Below, piece after piece: positions 27,827 to 37,410 of a DNA stretch of 64,000 bases; the first letter of the stretch is position 1, and the number at the start of each line of letters is the position of its first letter. A program made the position numbers and the translations under genes. The stretch is taken from positions 1-64,000 of the forward strand of contig JAEXFN010000052.1 of the NCBI GenBank assembly GCA_023400055.1, given 5' to 3'. This DNA comes from Bacillota bacterium (lineage in GTDB: Bacteria; Bacillota; UBA4882; UBA8346). The notes under the pieces were generated by a model. The model was not told where the DNA came from, searched no databases, and worked only from the letters and a program-made list of their open reading frames with translations.

Positions 27827-30800
27827 TTAGTGTTCGTATGCGGCCTCAGGTTTGGATTTCCTGACGAACTTGGCCTGCAGCCCCATGACAAAAGTACGGA
27901 ACTGTTCCACCTTGGTATAGACGACCGGCACGACCACCAGGGTCATGAACATCGAGCTGGTCAAGCCGCCGATCAGCGCCCAGCCGAGGCCGGTTTTGTA
28001 CTCCGAGCCGACGGCCGAGGACATCGCCAACGGCAACATGCCGAGGATCATCGTCATGGTGGTCATCAGAATCGGCCGCAAGCGTTCCCGGCCGGCCTCG
28101 ATCAGCGCGTCCTGAATGCTCAGGCCTTCCTGCTCGCGGGCCCGGTTGGTGAAGTCCACCAACAGGATGGCGTTCTTGCTGACCAGACCGACCAGCATGA
28201 TGATGCCCATAATCGAGAAGACGGCCAGCGACTTCTGGGTCAGGCCCAACGCCAGGAATGCGCCGATCACCGCCAGCGGCACCGAGAAGAGCACCGCGAA
28301 CGGATAGATGAACGAATTGTAGAGCGCCGCCATAATCAGGTAGACGAAGACGATCGCCGCGACCAGCGCCAGCCCCAGACTGGCGAAGGATTCGGCCTGG
28401 GTCTTCAGGGTTCCGACCGGCGCCACCTTGATGCCGTCGGGCACTCCGTCCTTCATTACTGCCTGCATGATGTCGCGGCCGATGTCGCCACTGGTGCGGC
28501 CGATGGCCTGCGAAGATACGGTAATCGCGTAGTAACGGTCGCGCCGTTCCACGCGGGTCGGTCCGGTCGACGGCACGATGGTGGCGAATTGATTCAGTTT
28601 CACCAGTTGACCGGATTTATTCATCACCGACAGATCGCCGAGATCGGCGGTCCGGGTACGGTTGAACTCATCGAACATGACGTTGATCGGATATTCGGTG
28701 CCATCGGTATCCTGAAAATTGGCATTATTATCGCCGGCCATGGCCACCTTCAAAGTCTGGCCCACCGTGGCGATATCCAAACCGAGCTGGGCCATTTTGC
28801 GGCGATCGATCTGAATCTTCATCTCCGGCTGGCCTTCTTCGGACGAAAGCTGCACGTCGGAGGTTCCCGGAATTTGCTCGGCGATTTTCTTGACGCGCTG
28901 CGCGGCGCTCATGACCCGGCTCCAGCTCGGCCCGGAGACCGCCAGCTGGATCGGGGAGGAACTACCGCCGCCCATCAGGCCAGCCTGAGAGATGTGCAAT
29001 TTGATTCCGGGCACATTCGCGAATTTCTTGAGCAACAGCTGCCGGACCTCCTCGGTGCTGAGCTTCCGTTGCTCCTTGGGAACCAGATTCACGTAAAAGT
29101 AGGCATCGTTGGCACTGGTGTTGTTGCGCCCGCCGACGCCGGATGCGGTAAAGCAGGACTCGATCACCGGTAGCTTGGTGAGTTCCTGTTCAATGACCTG
29201 AGACATCGCATTGGTCTGCTCCAGCTTAGTGCCCATCGGCATCTCCAGCTGGATCGAGAGCACGCCTTGGTCCGACTGCGGCATAAACTCGCTGCCGATA
29301 AAGCCCAACGGCACCAGAGACAGCGCGGCCACGAAGAGCACGGCGGCAAACAACAGCAGCCATACCGGATGTTTCAGGCAACCGCGCAGGATCTTCAGAT
29401 AATCATTGGTCAACGTTTCATAGAACCTTTCAAAGGCGAGCCCGAACCGGCCCATCAAAGTGTTCTTGGTCAGTTTCTCCAATTTACCGAACCGCGAGGC
29501 CAGCAAGGGCGTCACGGTGAACGATACAAACAAACTGGTCAGGGTGGAAACCACGATAACCAGGGCGAACTCACGGATCATGCCGCCGATGATCCCCGTG
29601 ACCAGGGCCAGCGGCAGGTAAACCACGACGTCCACCATGGTGATGGACAACGCCGTGAAGCCGATCTCATTCCTGCCCTTTAACGCGGCGGCTCTCTTTT
29701 CCTCTCCTATTTCGAGATGGCGGTAAATATTCTCCAACACCACGATGGCGTCATCCACCAGAATACCGATGACCAGCGATAAGGCCAGCAAGGTGATGAC
29801 GTTGAGCGAAAATCCCAGGGCCCACATGCCGGTGAACGTGGTCACCAGCGAAGTCGGGATGGCGATCATGACGATCAGCGAGTTTCTGATGCTGTGCAGG
29901 AAAAGGAGCATGACTCCAGCCACCAGCATAATGGCCAGCAACAAGTCTTCCTTCACCGCGTTGGCCGAGTCTACCGTATAGGTCGAATTATCCATGGCGA
30001 CCGTGGCCTTCAGGTCATAGCGGCTGTATTCCTTTTCAATCTGGGTCAATTCCTTGCGGATGCCTTTGCTGACTTCTACCGCGTTGGCGTCGGACTGTTT
30101 CTGAATCATCACGCCGATGGTGGACTTGCCGTTGATCCGCGTGATAACCTCGCTGTCGGCTTTCCCGTCCTGGATCTCGGCTACGTCGGAGAGCAGCACG
30201 TCGCTGCCGGCCGTATGGCTCACTACCAGATTGCGCAGATCGTCCAGGTTCTCAAACCGGCCCGCCAGCCGTACCACGAACTGGCTGTCCCGGTCTTTGA
30301 CGGTTCCGGTGGGGTACTCCAGGTTGGCGTTCTGAACCACTTGCAACACTTGCAGCGGCGAGATCCCGTAGGACTGGAGTTTCTGGTGATCCATATTCAC
30401 CTTGATCTGGCGCTGACGGCCACCCATCACCATGACCTGACCGACGCCGGAAACCTCGGAGAGCGACGGTTTGACGAAGTCGTTCATCAGCTGATAAAAC
30501 TTGGTATCCGGGAGATTGCTGGTAAACCCGGTGATCAGGATCGGCATATCGTCCAGCGACACTTTGGAAACTGACGGGGTGTCCACCCCGTCGGGCAGCG
30601 CCGACAGGATCTGGCTCACTTTGCGCTGTGCGTCCTGGAGCGCGAAATCGATGTTGGCATCCTGGGTAAAGGTGATGGTAACCTGCGAAACGCCTTCCTG
30701 CGAAGTGGAAGTGATCGTATCCACCTTATCGAGTCCGGAAACAGCATCCTCGATCCTTTTCGTCACCGTCGACTCAACCGCGCTGGCCGAAGCACCATCA

Positions 30801-30952
30801 TAATTCGTGGTGATGTTGACCGTCGGAATATTGATATTTGGAAACAATTCATACTTTAATTGGTTGTATCCGACGACACCCAACAAAGTCAAAGCCATGA
30901 AGATAACGATGATGAGGATCGGACGCTTGATCGAAAGCTCGGTAATTGTCAT
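27827..30952 (-). CDS. RND-family efflux transporter (AcrB/HAE1 type)
   Basis: A 1041-residue inner-membrane proton-driven exporter. N-terminal TM1 follows MTITELSIKRPILI; the periplasmic porter loops lie between TM1-TM2 and TM7-TM8; TM4 carries the proton-relay Asp pair in GILVDDAIVVLENI. The twelve-helix layout and length match HAE1 pumps for hydrophobic and amphiphilic compounds; exact substrates cannot be told. Good ribosome binding site (AAGGTGGTG). Transcribed after the adaptor gene, with a repeat element (copy B) inserted in the gap. Confidence 0.96.
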   Translation of the reverse strand: MTITELSIKRPILIIVIFMALTLLGVVGYNQLKYELFPNINIPTVNITTNYDGASASAVESTVTKRIEDAVSGLDKVDTITSTSQEGVSQVTITFTQDANIDFALQDAQRKVSQILSALPDGVDTPSVSKVSLDDMPILITGFTSNLPDTKFYQLMNDFVKPSLSEVSGVGQVMVMGGRQRQIKVNMDHQKLQSYGISPLQVLQVVQNANLEYPTGTVKDRDSQFVVRLAGRFENLDDLRNLVVSHTAGSDVLLSDVAEIQDGKADSEVITRINGKSTIGVMIQKQSDANAVEVSKGIRKELTQIEKEYSRYDLKATVAMDNSTYTVDSANAVKEDLLLAIMLVAGVMLLFLHSIRNSLIVMIAIPTSLVTTFTGMWALGFSLNVITLLALSLVIGILVDDAIVVLENIYRHLEIGEEKRAAALKGRNEIGFTALSITMVDVVVYLPLALVTGIIGGMIREFALVIVVSTLTSLFVSFTVTPLLASRFGKLEKLTKNTLMGRFGLAFERFYETLTNDYLKILRGCLKHPVWLLLFAAVLFVAALSLVPLGFIGSEFMPQSDQGVLSIQLEMPMGTKLEQTNAMSQVIEQELTKLPVIESCFTASGVGGRNNTSANDAYFYVNLVPKEQRKLSTEEVRQLLLKKFANVPGIKLHISQAGLMGGGSSSPIQLAVSGPSWSRVMSAAQRVKKIAEQIPGTSDVQLSSEEGQPEMKIQIDRRKMAQLGLDIATVGQTLKVAMAGDNNANFQDTDGTEYPINVMFDEFNRTRTADLGDLSVMNKSGQLVKLNQFATIVPSTGPTRVERRDRYYAITVSSQAIGRTSGDIGRDIMQAVMKDGVPDGIKVAPVGTLKTQAESFASLGLALVAAIVFVYLIMAALYNSFIYPFAVLFSVPLAVIGAFLALGLTQKSLAVFSIMGIIMLVGLVSKNAILLVDFTNRAREQEGLSIQDALIEAGRERLRPILMTTMTMILGMLPLAMSSAVGSEYKTGLGWALIGGLTSSMFMTLVVVPVVYTKVEQFRTFVMGLQAKFVRKSKPEAAYEH

Positions 30953-31024
30953 TACAGCACCACCTTACGTACTTACTACCATTACCTTAAATCTTGAACC
31001 TTACTTACCTATTCGCTCGATATT

Positions 31025-31155
31025 CGAAACGTTGTGATAAACTCTCTCAAAGGTCAAGGGATCACAAAAGCTCAGAAAAGCAAGGGATAAAGTCATTTTA
31101 AAACCTTTGCAAAGCAATTTCCAAATTTGAGGAACTTTATCGCATGGCTTTTAAA
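31025..31155 (+). repeat. Dispersed 120-130 nt hairpin element, copy B
   Basis: Plus-strand match to copy C over GTTGTGATAAACTC, AAAGGTCAAGGGATCACAAA, AGCAAGGGATAAAGTC and, after a longer loop, ACTTTATCGCATGGC. It sits inside the efflux operon, between the RND gene and the adaptor, and its end overlaps the last few codons of the adaptor gene. Confidence 0.75.
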
Positions 31156-32284
31156 GTTGTTTCTTGTGGCGTCCCCGAGCCAGCTTTTGGCCGTTCTCTC
31201 CGCCCGAGCCGCTGGCGCTGTTGAGTTCCTGGCCGGGCTGGATGATCTGGACGCCGATATTATCCTTCAAATTGTCCTGGCCGTTCACGACCACGGTGTC
31301 GCCTTCGTTCAGGCCTTGCAAAACCGTGAGATTGGTGCCGACTTCCGGGCCGACCACCAGATCCCGCAATCTGGCCTTTTCGGCCTCCACCACATAAACC
31401 TGGGGATTCTTAATGCTGCCGACGAGCGCGTCGCGGGGAATGACCAAACCTTCCTGGCTCGGCAGATTAAAGGTGACCCGGCCGTACATGCCCGATTTGA
31501 GCGGGTATTGTTTGTCATTGCCGGGAATCACCACTTCCACCGGATAGGTGTGGGCGTCATCGCCCTTGGCGCTGATGAAACTGATTTGGCCGTGCAGCTT
31601 GACGCCGGGGTAAACGTCCGTTTCGACGGTGACGGCGTCGCCCACTTTTAATTTGAAAGCATTCTGCTCATCGATGTTCAGCTTGACTTTAAACTTGGAG
31701 GTATCGACCACATTGGCGACGACCGTGCCGGCATTGACCATCGAACCCAGGTTGACCGGGCGGGAGGTGACCACGCCGGAGATCGGCGAGGTAATCACGG
31801 CGTTGTGATACTGGCGTTGCGCCGTGATATACTGCGCTTCCGCCTCTTTGAACACCAAGCGCTTCGACTCCAGATCGGAATCGGAGATCAAGCCGTCTTT
31901 CTGCAGTCCCACATATCGTTCCCAGTCTTTTTTGGCCTTATCATAACTGCTCTGAGCCGATGTAAAACTAGCCTGCGCCAGCAGATCGTCCAGGCGGACC
32001 AGCGGCGACCCGGCCGATACGTAGGAACCTTCACTGACCATGACCGCGGTGACCTTGCCCTGCTGCTCGGAGACGACCGCCAGGTCGTTGTTGGCGGTGA
32101 TCACGCCGACCTGAGACAAATTCTCGTTCAGGCTTTGCTTGGTCACTTTGACGACCGCTACCGGATAAGAGGTGATCGGATTGATTTTGGCTTTTTGGGC
32201 AATTTGCGCTTTGTTGTTGAATAAGGTAAAGACAATCAGACCAATGACCAAAACTGTTACCAAAATTACGATTGCTTTTTTCAT
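31151..32284 (-). CDS. RND efflux periplasmic adaptor (HlyD/AcrA type)
   Basis: A 377-residue membrane fusion protein linking pump and TolC. One N-terminal membrane anchor (about residues 4-22), lipoyl/barrel-sandwich halves (VVSEQQGKVTAVMVSEGSYVSAGSPLVRLDD split for example at GKVTAV and GVVTSRPVNLGSMV), an alpha-hairpin (about 95-150), beta-barrel and membrane-proximal domains. No lipobox Cys, so membrane-anchored. ATG at 32284 chosen because of AAGGGTG just upstream. Ends in a basic tail, RGRHKKQL, overlapping repeat copy B. Second gene of the efflux operon, preceded by the TetR operator candidate. Confidence 0.92.
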   Translation of the reverse strand: MKKAIVILVTVLVIGLIVFTLFNNKAQIAQKAKINPITSYPVAVVKVTKQSLNENLSQVGVITANNDLAVVSEQQGKVTAVMVSEGSYVSAGSPLVRLDDLLAQASFTSAQSSYDKAKKDWERYVGLQKDGLISDSDLESKRLVFKEAEAQYITAQRQYHNAVITSPISGVVTSRPVNLGSMVNAGTVVANVVDTSKFKVKLNIDEQNAFKLKVGDAVTVETDVYPGVKLHGQISFISAKGDDAHTYPVEVVIPGNDKQYPLKSGMYGRVTFNLPSQEGLVIPRDALVGSIKNPQVYVVEAEKARLRDLVVGPEVGTNLTVLQGLNEGDTVVVNGQDNLKDNIGVQIIQPGQELNSASGSGGENGQKLARGRHKKQL

Positions 32285-32420
32285 CAATATCACCCTTGAC
32301 TTTCCGCAAAATTTGGCGAATTTATTCAAATCCGCGTGAAATGGATACTCCTACCCATCTTACAGAGCGAATCTACCAAAAATAATACTATGGGAATATC
32401 TTCAAAGTATGATCCAATGA

Positions 32421-32434
32421 TTACAAATTTGTAA
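32421..32434. promoter_or_regulatory. Probable TetR operator upstream of the efflux genes
   Basis: Perfect 14-bp palindrome TTACAAATTTGTAA, flanked by outer near-symmetric GATCC...GGATC sequences (about 32411-32446). It lies between the tetR stop and the adaptor start, where a TetR repressor of the pump would be expected to bind. Confidence 0.65.
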
Positions 32435-32508
32435 AGCCTTTGATCCAATCCCTGGAAGATTCCTCCTCCCGTCGATTGCCCGATTACGCTGATGATTTAA
32501 TGTTCGGC

Positions 32509-33099
32509 TCAGTGTTTGCGGATCGCTTTGATCACAAAGGCGTACATCTCTTCGATACCGATCAGCGCTTCATTGGGATCTTCACTAAACATCATGAACT
32601 TAAAATAATCGTTAAAGGTTTTAAGAAAAAGCTGCGCGGTTCGCAACGGGTCGTCAATCTCAAAAACGCCTTCCTGGACGCCGCGTTTCATTACATCGGC
32701 GATCAAGGAGCAGATCTCTGAGGTCAAGCGGTCCTGTTTGGCATAATTCTTGCGGAAATATCTGAAGCTCTCCTCCCCTTTGAGCAATTGGAGGAAGCCC
32801 CGGTTTTGATGCAAGGTTTCGCCCACCAGCAGGAAGAAGTTGATGATAAAATCGTGCAGCATCTGTTCGGCGGGGATACCGGTCACCAGCAACTTCTTAC
32901 TATTTTCAACGAATTGAAGGTGGATTCGGTTCACAAAAGCGTCGATCAATTCTTCTTTATTTTTGAAATCATTATAAATGGAGCCCACGCTGATGCTGGC
33001 TTCGCGCGCCACATCCTGCATCGTCGTTTTATCGAGTCCGAAACGGCACACCAGTCGCACGAAAGCATCCAAGATCTCCGTTTTCCGCTCTGTTTGCAT
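32509..33099 (-). CDS. TetR/AcrR-family transcriptional regulator
   Basis: A 196-residue repressor. N-terminal HTH with FGLDKTTMQDVAREASISVGSIYNDFKNKEELIDAF (classic TetR helix-turn-helix ending in YxxFxxKEEL) followed by a helical ligand-binding domain. ATG at 33099 preceded by GGAG; upstream codons in the frame have no ribosome binding site. Directly upstream of the adaptor-RND-tolC genes on the same strand, so it most likely represses the pump and responds to a pump substrate. Confidence 0.93.
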   Translation of the reverse strand: MQTERKTEILDAFVRLVCRFGLDKTTMQDVAREASISVGSIYNDFKNKEELIDAFVNRIHLQFVENSKKLLVTGIPAEQMLHDFIINFFLLVGETLHQNRGFLQLLKGEESFRYFRKNYAKQDRLTSEICSLIADVMKRGVQEGVFEIDDPLRTAQLFLKTFNDYFKFMMFSEDPNEALIGIEEMYAFVIKAIRKH

Positions 33100-33395
33100 T
33101 GTCTCCTGCCTCACTCGCTTTAATATAATGAACAATGAATTATTTTTAATTTTATTCAAATCTTATATTACCTGGCAGGGCTGGCTTTGTCAATGACATT
33201 TTTGTAAATTATCCCTCAACTTCTAAGCTCTAGGCGGCATCCGGCGCGGCGCGGGCATTTCGCCGTTCCGCAATGTTCTGGAAATGCGCCGATTTGGACT
33301 GGCCTTGATCATAAGAACAGCCCCGGCGTTCAAAGTCGTCTCCGCTTCAAACGCAGGGGCTCGTGAGCATAACTCATCACCGTCGCATACTGCCG
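33100..33395. other. Intergenic stretch between tetR and the oxidoreductase
   Basis: About 296 bp. The A+T-rich part next to tetR (about 33115-33215) should contain its promoter. The G+C-rich part next to the oxidoreductase shows no stable pattern or gene. Confidence 0.4.
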
Positions 33396-34382
33396 TTAAA
33401 CGGTTTCCCACCTTCCGCTGGCCGCCGAACGGAAGAGCGCATCCAATACCTTCATATTATTGATGGCGTCCTCCGGATCGATCGGCGGCGTCGCGCCGGT
33501 CAGAACCGCTTGGCCGAACGCTTCGAATTCCAAACGATACTGGTCGGCCGGGCCGATTTCCAGGGTCCGTGCTCCCACGCTGGTCTGGACCGTGACTTTG
33601 GCCGGCACATCAGGATACATATTAAAAGGAACCTCCACCGTGATCGAACCGCCGCTGCCGAAGACCTGCACCCGTTGCTGCGGGAAGGACTGGGTGCTTA
33701 CGGTGAATAACGCCCGAGCCGTTCCGAAGTCCAGCACGGCATTGGCCAGCACGTCCGTCTGGAACTGGGGATCGATATTCATGGCGCAAAAGACGCGCTG
33801 CGGCTCGGCCTGCATCACGAAGCGAGCCGACGATACGGCATAACAACCGATGTCATAAATGGCGCCGCCGCCGTTGGCCTTGATATTCCGGATGTTCGTG
33901 GCGTCGGTATTGGAATAGCTGAAGATGGTGTGAATCGCGCTAATCCGGCCGATCTCCTCGCAGCGCACCAGTTCCAGCACACGCTGCCATTGAGGGTGCA
34001 GCCGATACATAAACGCTTCCATGATCGGGACGCCCTTGCCCCGGGCATAATCGATGGCCGACTTGGCTTCGGCGGCGTCCAGCGCCAGCGGCTTTTCGCA
34101 GAGGATCGGTTTGCCGCAATCGGCGGCGCGGCGGATCCACTCGGCGTGCAGGTCGTTGGGAAGCGGTATGTAAACGAAATCGATGACCGGATCTTGCAAC
34201 AACTCATCATAGCTGGAATAATGATGGGCTATCCCATAACGGGCGGCGGTCGCCTGCGCCTTCTGGCCGGCGCGGGATGCCACCCCATAAACCTCGATCA
34301 GCTCCGACTTTTGCAACGCCGGCAGCACCCTGGTGATGAAATGGCGGGAAGCGCCCAAAACGCCAAGCTTCAATGTTTTCAT
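33396..34382 (-). CDS. Gfo/Idh/MocA-family NAD(P)-dependent oxidoreductase
   Basis: A 328-residue sugar or polyol dehydrogenase-like protein. N-terminal Rossmann fold (KLGVLGASRHFITRVLPAL), the DFVYIPLPNDLHAEW segment and the EKPLALDAAEAK motif with the catalytic-site Lys, then the C-terminal beta-sheet substrate domain. Substrate unknown; 1,5-anhydrofructose reductase-like or dihydrodiol-type members are similar in length. ATG at 34382 has GAGGAGG 9 nt upstream. Followed at its 3' side by about 290 bp with no recognisable feature before tetR. Confidence 0.9.
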   Translation of the reverse strand: MKTLKLGVLGASRHFITRVLPALQKSELIEVYGVASRAGQKAQATAARYGIAHHYSSYDELLQDPVIDFVYIPLPNDLHAEWIRRAADCGKPILCEKPLALDAAEAKSAIDYARGKGVPIMEAFMYRLHPQWQRVLELVRCEEIGRISAIHTIFSYSNTDATNIRNIKANGGGAIYDIGCYAVSSARFVMQAEPQRVFCAMNIDPQFQTDVLANAVLDFGTARALFTVSTQSFPQQRVQVFGSGGSITVEVPFNMYPDVPAKVTVQTSVGARTLEIGPADQYRLEFEAFGQAVLTGATPPIDPEDAINNMKVLDALFRSAASGRWETV

Positions 34383-34523
34383 CAGTAACAGCCTCCTCGA
34401 TTGAAAAGTTAACGGCAAGACCTTGTTAACGATTCCACATAAAATATTTTTTTCCTGGTAAAATTGTTAAATAATTCAGCTGGCCGGTGGAATGTACCGA
34501 AAATAAGCGGCCGGAGCCCGAAA

Positions 34524-35453
34524 TCATAATAAAGCCGCCAGCACCAGCAAGGGCAGGATTTCCCGGTAAATCGCCGCCAAATCCGAAACCGGCAGCGGGT
34601 TTTGCCCCGTTCCGACCTCCACGGTGAAGCCGGGCCGGCCGAACTCCTGAATAAACCAGTCTTTGTAGCCGGCATGGGACGCATCGGACGGATTGGCTTC
34701 CAGTCCGTAACCGCTGGCGGCGGCCAGCGCCTGGGCGATGGAGGACGCCCCGGGCGGCGTCTGATCGGCGTATTGCCAGTAAATGACCCGGCCCTGCGAA
34801 TGCAGCGCCAGCACTAGCCGGAAATTGTGTTGCCGCGTAAAGGCGGCCACGGCGGCGGTTTCCGGTTCCGACAGCGGCGCCGGCCCGCCGTAGTCGCTCG
34901 GAGCGGGGCCGCTGATCCCTTGGGCCCGCTCGTACGCTTTCGCCGTCTCCCAACCGGCCGGATAGTTCAGGTTCAGATCGACCCCCCGGATATTGGCTTT
35001 CCAGATCCGTTCGAGCGGCAGCCGGTCCGCTGCGCCGCTCACGCCAAGCTGCTTTTCGAACCGTTCGGGGCTTACCGTTCCCGCCAGCAAATCCGCCCCG
35101 TCCGGGTTGACCAGCGGCATCAGATAAAGGCTGCTCTGGTTCCAAAGCTGCGCCGCGGGGTAACCGCCGATCCGGCCCCCGGCGGCGCGGGCCGCGGCGG
35201 CTGCGGCGGCAAAACGCATCAGAAGCATGCCCGTCAGCCATTCGTTGGCGTGATGCGCCGCATTATAAAACACCTGATGCGGACCGGTTCCCAATCGCAG
35301 GTAATAGAGGTTTTGGCCCAGAACGCTCTGGCCGGCCACGCCGATTTCCAACCCAGGATAGCAATCCTCGAGCCTCCGAAGATCCCGCTCCAGGCAGCCA
35401 TAATCATAAACGGTTTGGGCGTCGGGGTCCTCCCATCGAAATTCCCGTTCCAT
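34524..35453 (-). CDS. M14-family zinc carboxypeptidase
   Basis: A 309-residue metallopeptidase. Zinc ligands in NAAHHANEWLTG (His-x-x-Glu) and LALHSQGRVIYW (His), substrate-binding LVNPDGADLL, and the catalytic Glu in FTVEVGTGQNPL. The closest known role is cleavage of peptidoglycan stem peptides (gamma-D-glutamyl-meso-diaminopimelate peptidase type). There is no signal peptide or LysM domain, so it would act in the cytoplasm (peptide recycling or spore formation) unless exported otherwise. Good ribosome binding site GGGAGG. Divergent from an L,D-transpeptidase-like gene. Confidence 0.9.
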   Translation of the reverse strand: MEREFRWEDPDAQTVYDYGCLERDLRRLEDCYPGLEIGVAGQSVLGQNLYYLRLGTGPHQVFYNAAHHANEWLTGMLLMRFAAAAAAARAAGGRIGGYPAAQLWNQSSLYLMPLVNPDGADLLAGTVSPERFEKQLGVSGAADRLPLERIWKANIRGVDLNLNYPAGWETAKAYERAQGISGPAPSDYGGPAPLSEPETAAVAAFTRQHNFRLVLALHSQGRVIYWQYADQTPPGASSIAQALAAASGYGLEANPSDASHAGYKDWFIQEFGRPGFTVEVGTGQNPLPVSDLAAIYREILPLLVLAALL

Positions 35454-35612
35454 TCGCCTACCTCCCGCATTGGTGAGCCGGACCGGATTGTCCGGCGTTT
35501 GACGAACCCGGCACCGCTCGTATTATAATAGAAAAGATCTTTTCACCCGATTATCAAGCCGACGGAAAGCCCATCGAAGCTCCCGCACCCGGCTCGCAAA
35601 GGACGCGCCGCC

Positions 35613-36254
35613 ATGATTATCGAAAAATTAAGCTGTCTAAAGGACTCGGCGCAAGCGCTGATCATCGCCGCAGCCCCCGAATCTTCCCCCGCCGCCGTGC
35701 TGCGGAGCTTCGAGCGATCGAGCGGGTGCTGGCGGCCGGCCTTCCCGGCCATGGCGGCGGTGATCGGGCGCAACGGTTTCAGCGCCGCCAAAGCGGAGGG
35801 CGACGGCTGTTCGCCGGCGGGGGTCTTCCGGCTCGGCCTCTGTTTCGGCAAAAGCGCCAACCCCGGGACGCGGCTGGCTTACCGCCAGACTGCGCCGCGC
35901 GACTGCTGGGTGGACGATAGCCGCTCGGCCTGGTACAACACCTGGCAAACGGAGCCGGCCCGCGGCCGCTGGCGTTCCGCCGAAAAGCTGAGGCGGCCCG
36001 ATCATTTATATGATTATGCCGTGGTGATTCATTACAACACGGACCCGCCCGTCCCCGGCCAAGGCAGCGCCATTTTCCTGCACATCTGGGAGGGACCCGG
36101 CCGGGGGACGCTCGGCTGCACCGCCTTGGCCCAAGACCATCTGCTGCAACTGATCCGCTGGCTGGATCCGGCGGCCCGACCGCTGTTAATCCAAGGGCCC
36201 CTGTCCGAGCTGGCAAAGTGGCAATATGTTCCCGGCTTTGAAAACGCCCGGTAA
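35613..36254 (+). CDS. L,D-transpeptidase (YkuD)-superfamily protein without signal peptide
   Basis: A 213-residue protein with the YkuD catalytic pattern: His157 in AIFLHIW and Cys169 in GTLGCTAL, with SPAGVFRLG upstream. This resembles the L,D-peptidase/transpeptidase group of the DUF/YkuD type that acts on peptidoglycan. No signal peptide or membrane anchor is visible. Start ATG at 35613 has AAGGA upstream. Divergent from the M14 carboxypeptidase, which suggests a peptidoglycan pair. A 21-bp repeat array begins only 17 bp after its stop. Confidence 0.8.
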   Translation: MIIEKLSCLKDSAQALIIAAAPESSPAAVLRSFERSSGCWRPAFPAMAAVIGRNGFSAAKAEGDGCSPAGVFRLGLCFGKSANPGTRLAYRQTAPRDCWVDDSRSAWYNTWQTEPARGRWRSAEKLRRPDHLYDYAVVIHYNTDPPVPGQGSAIFLHIWEGPGRGTLGCTALAQDHLLQLIRWLDPAARPLLIQGPLSELAKWQYVPGFENAR

Positions 36255-36270
36255 AAATAAAGCGGAGGGA

Positions 36271-36500
36271 GCCCTTTGAACGGCTCAAGGAGATCGTTTT
36301 GTGGATAAATGAGCTTGTTTTGTGAATAAATGAGCTCATTCAGTCGCTTAACAAGCTTATTTTGTGGATAAATGAGCTTATTTTGTGAATAAAAGAGTTC
36401 TTTTTGTGAATAAGTGAGCTCTTTCAGTCGCTCAACGAGCTTATTTTGTGGATAAGTGAGCTTGTTTTGTTAATGAGAGAGCTCTTTGAGTGACTGAAAG
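36271..36500. repeat. 21-bp-period tandem array, locus 3 (two unit types)
   Basis: Eleven contiguous 21-bp units (starts 36271, 36292, 36313, 36334, 36355, 36376, 36397, 36418, 36439, 36460, 36481). Type a units share GCTTATTTTGTGGATAA; type b units share GCTCTTTCAGTCGCTCAA. Order is b a a b a a a b a a b. This is the best conserved of the 21-bp loci. Stop codons occur in all frames, so it is not coding. Confidence 0.9.
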
Positions 36501-36616
36501 TCGTATCTTAGGAGAAAGCCTTGTCTATCCACCTTAATCCTGTGCGAAATGTCCAGGGGTTGAACGGCCAACCCCAACACCGTGGACCTACCCCGCCGCA
36601 GGGCCTCATGCCGGCC

Positions 36617-37124
36617 CTTGACCCGGCATTTACCTTTACCAAACGCACCGAATGAAGTAAAGAATCTATTCTGCCAATCGCAACTCTGCTTGAAAGTGAT
36701 TTCTGTAAGGCAACGGCATGCGCTCCATTCGCAATGCCGTGCCGGTCTACCTCCCTGTAGACCGTTTGGGTGGATAATCTAGCCTAAAAAATCAAGAGGA
36801 ATCCATAGACATCCTAATTCCACCTTACATTTTTGCCTTCATACAGCCGCCAAGGATGGCGGCTGCGCGGCGTTGCTGCCCGGATGAAAGCACCGCCGTC
36901 GGCTAGGAACCATCATATAGAAGACGCCGGCAAGGGAGGCCGGCGGCAAACTTATTGTCCATTTACCTTGCCGGTTCAGGGAAGAACCGGACATTGGAGG
37001 GGTTCTAAGGGGAAGCAGCGTCCCCTTAGCGGCGGGGTTGCAAGGGGTTTGCCGCCTAAACCCCTTGCCCGCCCGCGGGCGGAATCTTTGTTTTAGGCCC
37101 AAAAACTAAACCATCATACCCCAA
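36617..37124. repeat. Structured dispersed repeat, copy 2
   Basis: A 508-bp homologue of 81-509 with the same order of hairpins. Compared with copy 1 it has extra DNA around 36900-36965 containing a GCCGGC-rich hairpin. CCGGTTC/GAACCGG is at 36971-36990, CTAAGGGG/CCCCTTAG at 37005-37029 and GGCGG/CCGCC at 37031-37056. The final palindrome CCGCCCGCGGGCGG replaces TCGCCTGCAGGCGA of copy 1, keeping the pairing. No protein-coding pattern. Confidence 0.85.
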
Positions 37125-37160
37125 AATCCTCCAACCATGGTTCAGACGAAGATTCTATTC

Positions 37161-37245
37161 TTCAATTGATTGACTCGATTTCGGGATACGGATGATATTT
37201 TTCGCGTACGAAGATGATATTTTTCGGGTACGAAAACGATACTCC
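37161..37245. repeat. Short 21-bp-period array, locus 5
   Basis: Three similar units starting 37182, 37203 and 37225 (21, 22, 21 bp), each CGGG or CGCG-TACG...GATGATATT-like, preceded by a weaker unit at 37161. Directly after repeat copy 2. Confidence 0.55.
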
Positions 37246-37298
37246 AAGCCCGGCTTTTCGCGGTATAATATCATCATGAAAGTTGTTTTTTATTGGAG

Positions 37299-37323
37299 AG
37301 TCCGTCGGTTTCACCGACGGACT
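37299..37323. repeat. Perfect hairpin
   Basis: AGTCCGTCGG (37299-37308) and CCGACGGACT (37314-37323) with a 5-nt loop. No T-tract on either strand. Role unknown. Confidence 0.6.
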
Positions 37324-37410
37324 TTCGGTCGTGAGGCAAAGCTTGCATTCTCATGCCCCGCTTTCCTAATGGATCGAGGAGGAATTGGCGAAGGCGGGTG
37401 GCCCTTAAAC

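Noticed and set aside
36271..36500. CRISPR array
   Set aside because: Units are contiguous 21-bp repeats with no unique spacers, no 25-35 bp repeat/spacer alternation and no cas genes nearby.
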